Of a stretch of DNA of 64,000 nucleotides, positions 61,478 to 64,000 are shown in pieces. The notes below the pieces were generated by a model. The model saw only the letters and a program-made list of their open reading frames with translations. It did not search any database and was not told the origin of the DNA. This DNA comes from Heliocidaris erythrogramma. Lineage: Eukaryota > Echinodermata > Echinoidea > Camarodonta > Echinometridae. The stretch spans positions 31,138,534 through 31,202,533 of the forward strand of contig CM046858.1 of NCBI GenBank assembly GCA_025617745.1, in the 5' to 3' direction. The translations under genes were made by a program, and so were the position numbers. Positions within the stretch are counted from its first letter, which is position 1; the number at the start of each line of letters is the position of its first letter.

Positions 61478-63380
61478 GGCTTTTGCTAAACAGTCGGGTA
61501 ACGTCGCGTCGCGTTGGTAGAAATTTTCGCACATTTTTCAGGAAGGTGTCTTCAAGGGGACAAATTGAAAAAGAGTCCATCTCAGTATGATTTTTCCCGT
61601 TTTCAGGCTAAAAACCACAAACAAGGGAATAAAGAAAACAATAGAAGGATAATGCAAAGAAAAACATGAACTATAAAGAGAGAATAGAAGGGTAGGAAGG
61701 ATGGAAGAAAATATGATCAAAGGAAACAAAGAATACAACAAAAGGAAAGTTGGAAAGTAAAAATAAGTGGATAAAAACAAAGAATAACATAAAGAAAGAT
61801 AGAGACATAAATGATAGAAGGATAAAGATATTAAGAGTAACATAATGAAAGATAGAAGAGAAGATGATAATTTGAATAAAGGAATAACATAACAAAAGAA
61901 AAGATGAAAGGAAAACAAAATGTTGGGATAAAAGCAAAGAATGTTTTAAGGAAAGTAAGTAAAGATGGGAAGCAGAAAATGATTTTAAAAAGAATAATAT
62001 GAAAGATAGAGAGAGAAATGATAGGATAAAAAAAGTTTAACTTATATAAAGAAAGACCGAGAGAGAAATGATAGAAGGATAAAGATTAACGTGAGGAATG
62101 TGGGGGAGAAAATGATAACAGGAAACAAAGAATATCATAACGAGAGGAAGGATGGAAAGATAATTGATAGAAGGATAAAAGCAAGAAATGATAAAAGGGA
62201 ACAAAGAATTTTGAAAATTCATTCATTATGCAAATTTATTGTAATTTATTCAAAATCAACAGAAAATGCATTTATAATCATAAAACATTAATTTGATAAT
62301 TAATTTCTCACATTTATCTTCAAGGTTCTATCAGAAATTACATAAATTAACTGCCATTCCACAGATCTACACTTCTGGCGAGGACATATATTACGCATCG
62401 CGTAATTACTAATTCAGTTGTTTTTAATCCTTTTATTAATTTTTTCTTTCCACCTTTCCTTTCATTACGTTATTCTTTTATTGCTTTTATCATTTTGTTT
62501 TCCATCTTTCATAATGTTACTGTTTATATTTATTCTTTTTATCCTCTTTTTTTTTTATTGCTTTCCATCTTCACTTTGTTATTCTTTGTTCCCTTTTATC
62601 ATCTTCTCTTCCACCTTTCTTCATGTTTATATTGATCTTTTTATCATTTTTCTCTCTATCTCTCGCTTTGTCATTTCTTGCTTTTATCCTTCTATCAATT
62701 ATCTTTCCATCTTTCCTCTCGTTATGATATTCTTTGTTTCCTGTTATCATTTTCTCCCCCACCTTCCTCACGTTAATCTTTATCCTTCTATCATTTCTCT
62801 CTCTGTCTTTCTTTATATAAGTTAAACTTTTTTTATCCTATCATTTCTCTCTCTATCTTTCATATTATTCTTTTTAAAATCATTTTCTGCTTCCCATCTT
62901 TACTTACTTTCCTTAAAACATTCTTTGCTTTTATCCTATCATTTTGTTTTCCTTTCATCTTTTCTTTCGTTATGTTATTCCTTTATTCAAATTATCATCT
63001 TCTCTTCTATCTTTTCTTATGTTACTCTTAATATCTTTATCCTTCTATCATTTATGTCTCTATCTTTCTTTATGTTATTCTTTGTTTTTTCCACTTATTT
63101 TTACTTTCCAACTTTCCTTTTGTTGTATTCTTTGTTTCCTTTCATCATATTTTCTTCCATCCTTCCTACCCTTCTATTCTCGCTTTATAGTTCATGTTTT
63201 TCTTTGCATTATCCTATTGTTTTCTTTATTCCCTTGTTTGTGGTTTTTAGCCTGAAAACGGGAAAAATCATACTGAGATGGACTCTTTTTCAATTTGTCC
63301 CCTTGAAGACACCTTCCTGAAAAATGTTCGAAAATTTCTACCAACGCGACGCGACGTTACCCGACTGTTTAGCAAAAGCC
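61478..63380. mobile_element. Foldback element, 1903 bp, 8-bp target duplication
   Basis: Flanked by TATTCTTG at 61470-61477 and 63381-63388. Both ends begin GGCTTTTGCTAAACAGTCGG when read inward and continue with AACGTCGCGTCGCGTTGG. The arms (about 61478-62210 and 62580-63380) are complementary over some 730 bp, with small indels. The outer 140 bp are of ordinary composition; the rest of each arm is purine-rich on one strand and pyrimidine-rich on the other. The loop of about 370 bp is AT-rich and non-coding. Hydrophobic-looking frames such as 62418-62825 and 62925-63320 are translations of the TTTC-rich arm and are not membrane proteins. Confidence 0.93.
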
Positions 63381-63491
63381 TATTCTTGTGGGTGAGTGAC
63401 GAAGGGGATAACAGTGGATTACGGGGGTTGCACACAATATTGGGACTCTTTCATGTTAAAAGTTCTCGGTCGGGTAGCATAGTCAAGAGAC
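63381..63491 (-). repeat. Right inverted terminal repeat of the DIRS-type element, outer part
   Basis: Resumes with GTGGGTGAGTGACGAAGGGG after the foldback element and ends CGGGTAGCATAGTCAAGAGAC, complementary to 55919-56014. Beyond it, 63494-63560 repeats a TAGGTAGG-ATATAGATTTATC-AGTGCTGATTTTAC block similar to 61290-61345. This might be the internal complementary region that DIRS elements carry. Confidence 0.82.
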
Positions 63492-64000
63492 TAGGATAAT
63501 AGGTAGGGATATAGATTTATCTAGTAAATAAGAAAATCAGTGCTGATTTTACAACTCTGTATGTTTGTACCATACTCAAAACATCAGCATCAAATGGTAC
63601 ATGTACTTTGGTGAAGCAACATTGCAACTTTACCCATAAAATTACTCTAAAATAAAGGTAAAAGCAACTGGAGCATAGACTAGTTGTTAGACTGGTACAT
63701 TTACCCAAATGCATGGAAATCCGTTTCCGGTTAACTTCAAATCACTTTGTCTACTTGAATCCTTAACCATTTGAATGTCTTACTTTTTGTGGGACTTTTC
63801 TAACAATATTTACAAATTGTTCTTTTTCAGGGATTTGGAAGAAATAGCCTCTCTAAACAGGCTCTTACAACTGAGAACTATTAGCTTTAACTGAAAATGC
63901 ATTATCCTATTGCTATTATTTTGTCATCATATCATATTTTGTCTTTCATTGATTATGTAATCCTTACTATATCCTTACTATAATTTGACTAATGTGTGTC
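63492..64000. other. Right flank, nothing recognised
   Basis: AT-rich DNA with no open frame of note. Runs to the window edge. Confidence 0.5.

Larger units (their letters stand above)
55919..63491 (+). mobile_element. DIRS-type retrotransposon, plus strand, with two nested insertions
   Basis: Bounded by inverted repeats of about 310 bp: 55919-56228 at the left and, at the right, 61264-61477 continuing at 63389-63491 after a nested foldback element. Plus-strand blocks run gag, RT, RNase H and tyrosine recombinase. No target duplication is apparent, as expected for recombinase-driven insertion. The RT has lost its motif B segment, the recombinase is interrupted by a 129-bp hairpin MITE, and frames shift repeatedly. 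Scraps of the same family lie at 2165 and 9150, and a relative at 17291. Confidence 0.88.

Noticed and set aside
62418-63320. Open frames that read like multi-pass membrane proteins (Phe/Leu/Ser/Tyr-rich)
   Set aside because: They are translations of the TTTC-rich arm of a foldback element; the same text appears on the opposite strand of the other arm.

Overview
This window is eukaryotic, almost certainly animal, repeat-rich intergenic or heterochromatic DNA. It carries Ty3/Gypsy, BEL/Pao, DIRS-type and Penelope-like retroelements, many miniature and foldback DNA transposons, and a 13.4 kb satellite array. I found no intact single-copy host gene, no rRNA or tRNA gene and no promoter I would defend. 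Recurrent TACATGTA and TAGGCCT-like words and the mix of element families would suit a marine invertebrate such as an echinoderm, hemichordate or mollusc. That guess rests on general familiarity, not on a diagnostic gene.

Layout. 1-1.6 kb: end of a Gypsy pol running off the left edge. 2.17-2.48 kb: inverted scrap of a DIRS gag. 2.8-8.0 kb: a complete Gypsy copy with 137-bp LTRs identical by eye, a 5-bp target duplication, a tRNA-Leu-type primer site and a pol broken by two frameshifts. 8.3-10.7 kb: two small MITEs, a second DIRS scrap and a 160-bp tandem array carrying RFX X-box-like palindromes. 11.2-13.1 kb: first copy of a duplicated segment whose second copy (24.5-28.0 kb) is split by a 2.1 kb foldback transposon; the first copy preserves the empty site. 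12.8-17 kb: diverged tandem repeats and a MITE. 17.3-22.6 kb: a minus-strand DIRS-type element with 120-bp inverted termini and decayed genes. 22.6-24.3 kb: a GC-rich element with subterminal repeats and a nested MITE.

28-36.9 kb: AT-rich DNA with nested inverted-repeat elements, a pogo/Tigger-like element, four copies of a bipartite motif ending in GTCACCTCCGAAACA, another foldback element and a TTTTGTAAC hairpin minisatellite. 36.9-39.1 kb: frameshifted BEL/Pao gag-protease fragment. 39.2-52.6 kb: satellite built of 140-150-bp A-rich monomers alternating with a palindromic TAACGCG/GTTATAAC module, arranged in at least three higher-order repeats (about 1117, 1338 and 1109 bp). 52.6-54.1 kb: minus-strand Penelope-like element (RT plus GIY-YIG) with an internally deleted RT, cut by a 500-N gap. 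55.9-63.5 kb: plus-strand DIRS-type element, interrupted by a 129-bp hairpin MITE and, inside its right terminal repeat, by a 1.9 kb foldback element with an 8-bp target duplication.

No element here looks autonomous as written. The most noteworthy observations are the satellite that carries a 42-bp sequence otherwise found only at the Penelope junction, the foldback elements with clean target duplications, the duplicated segment with empty and filled sites side by side, and the repeated bipartite motif at 32-34 kb. All coordinates and identities were read by eye; no alignment or database search was run.
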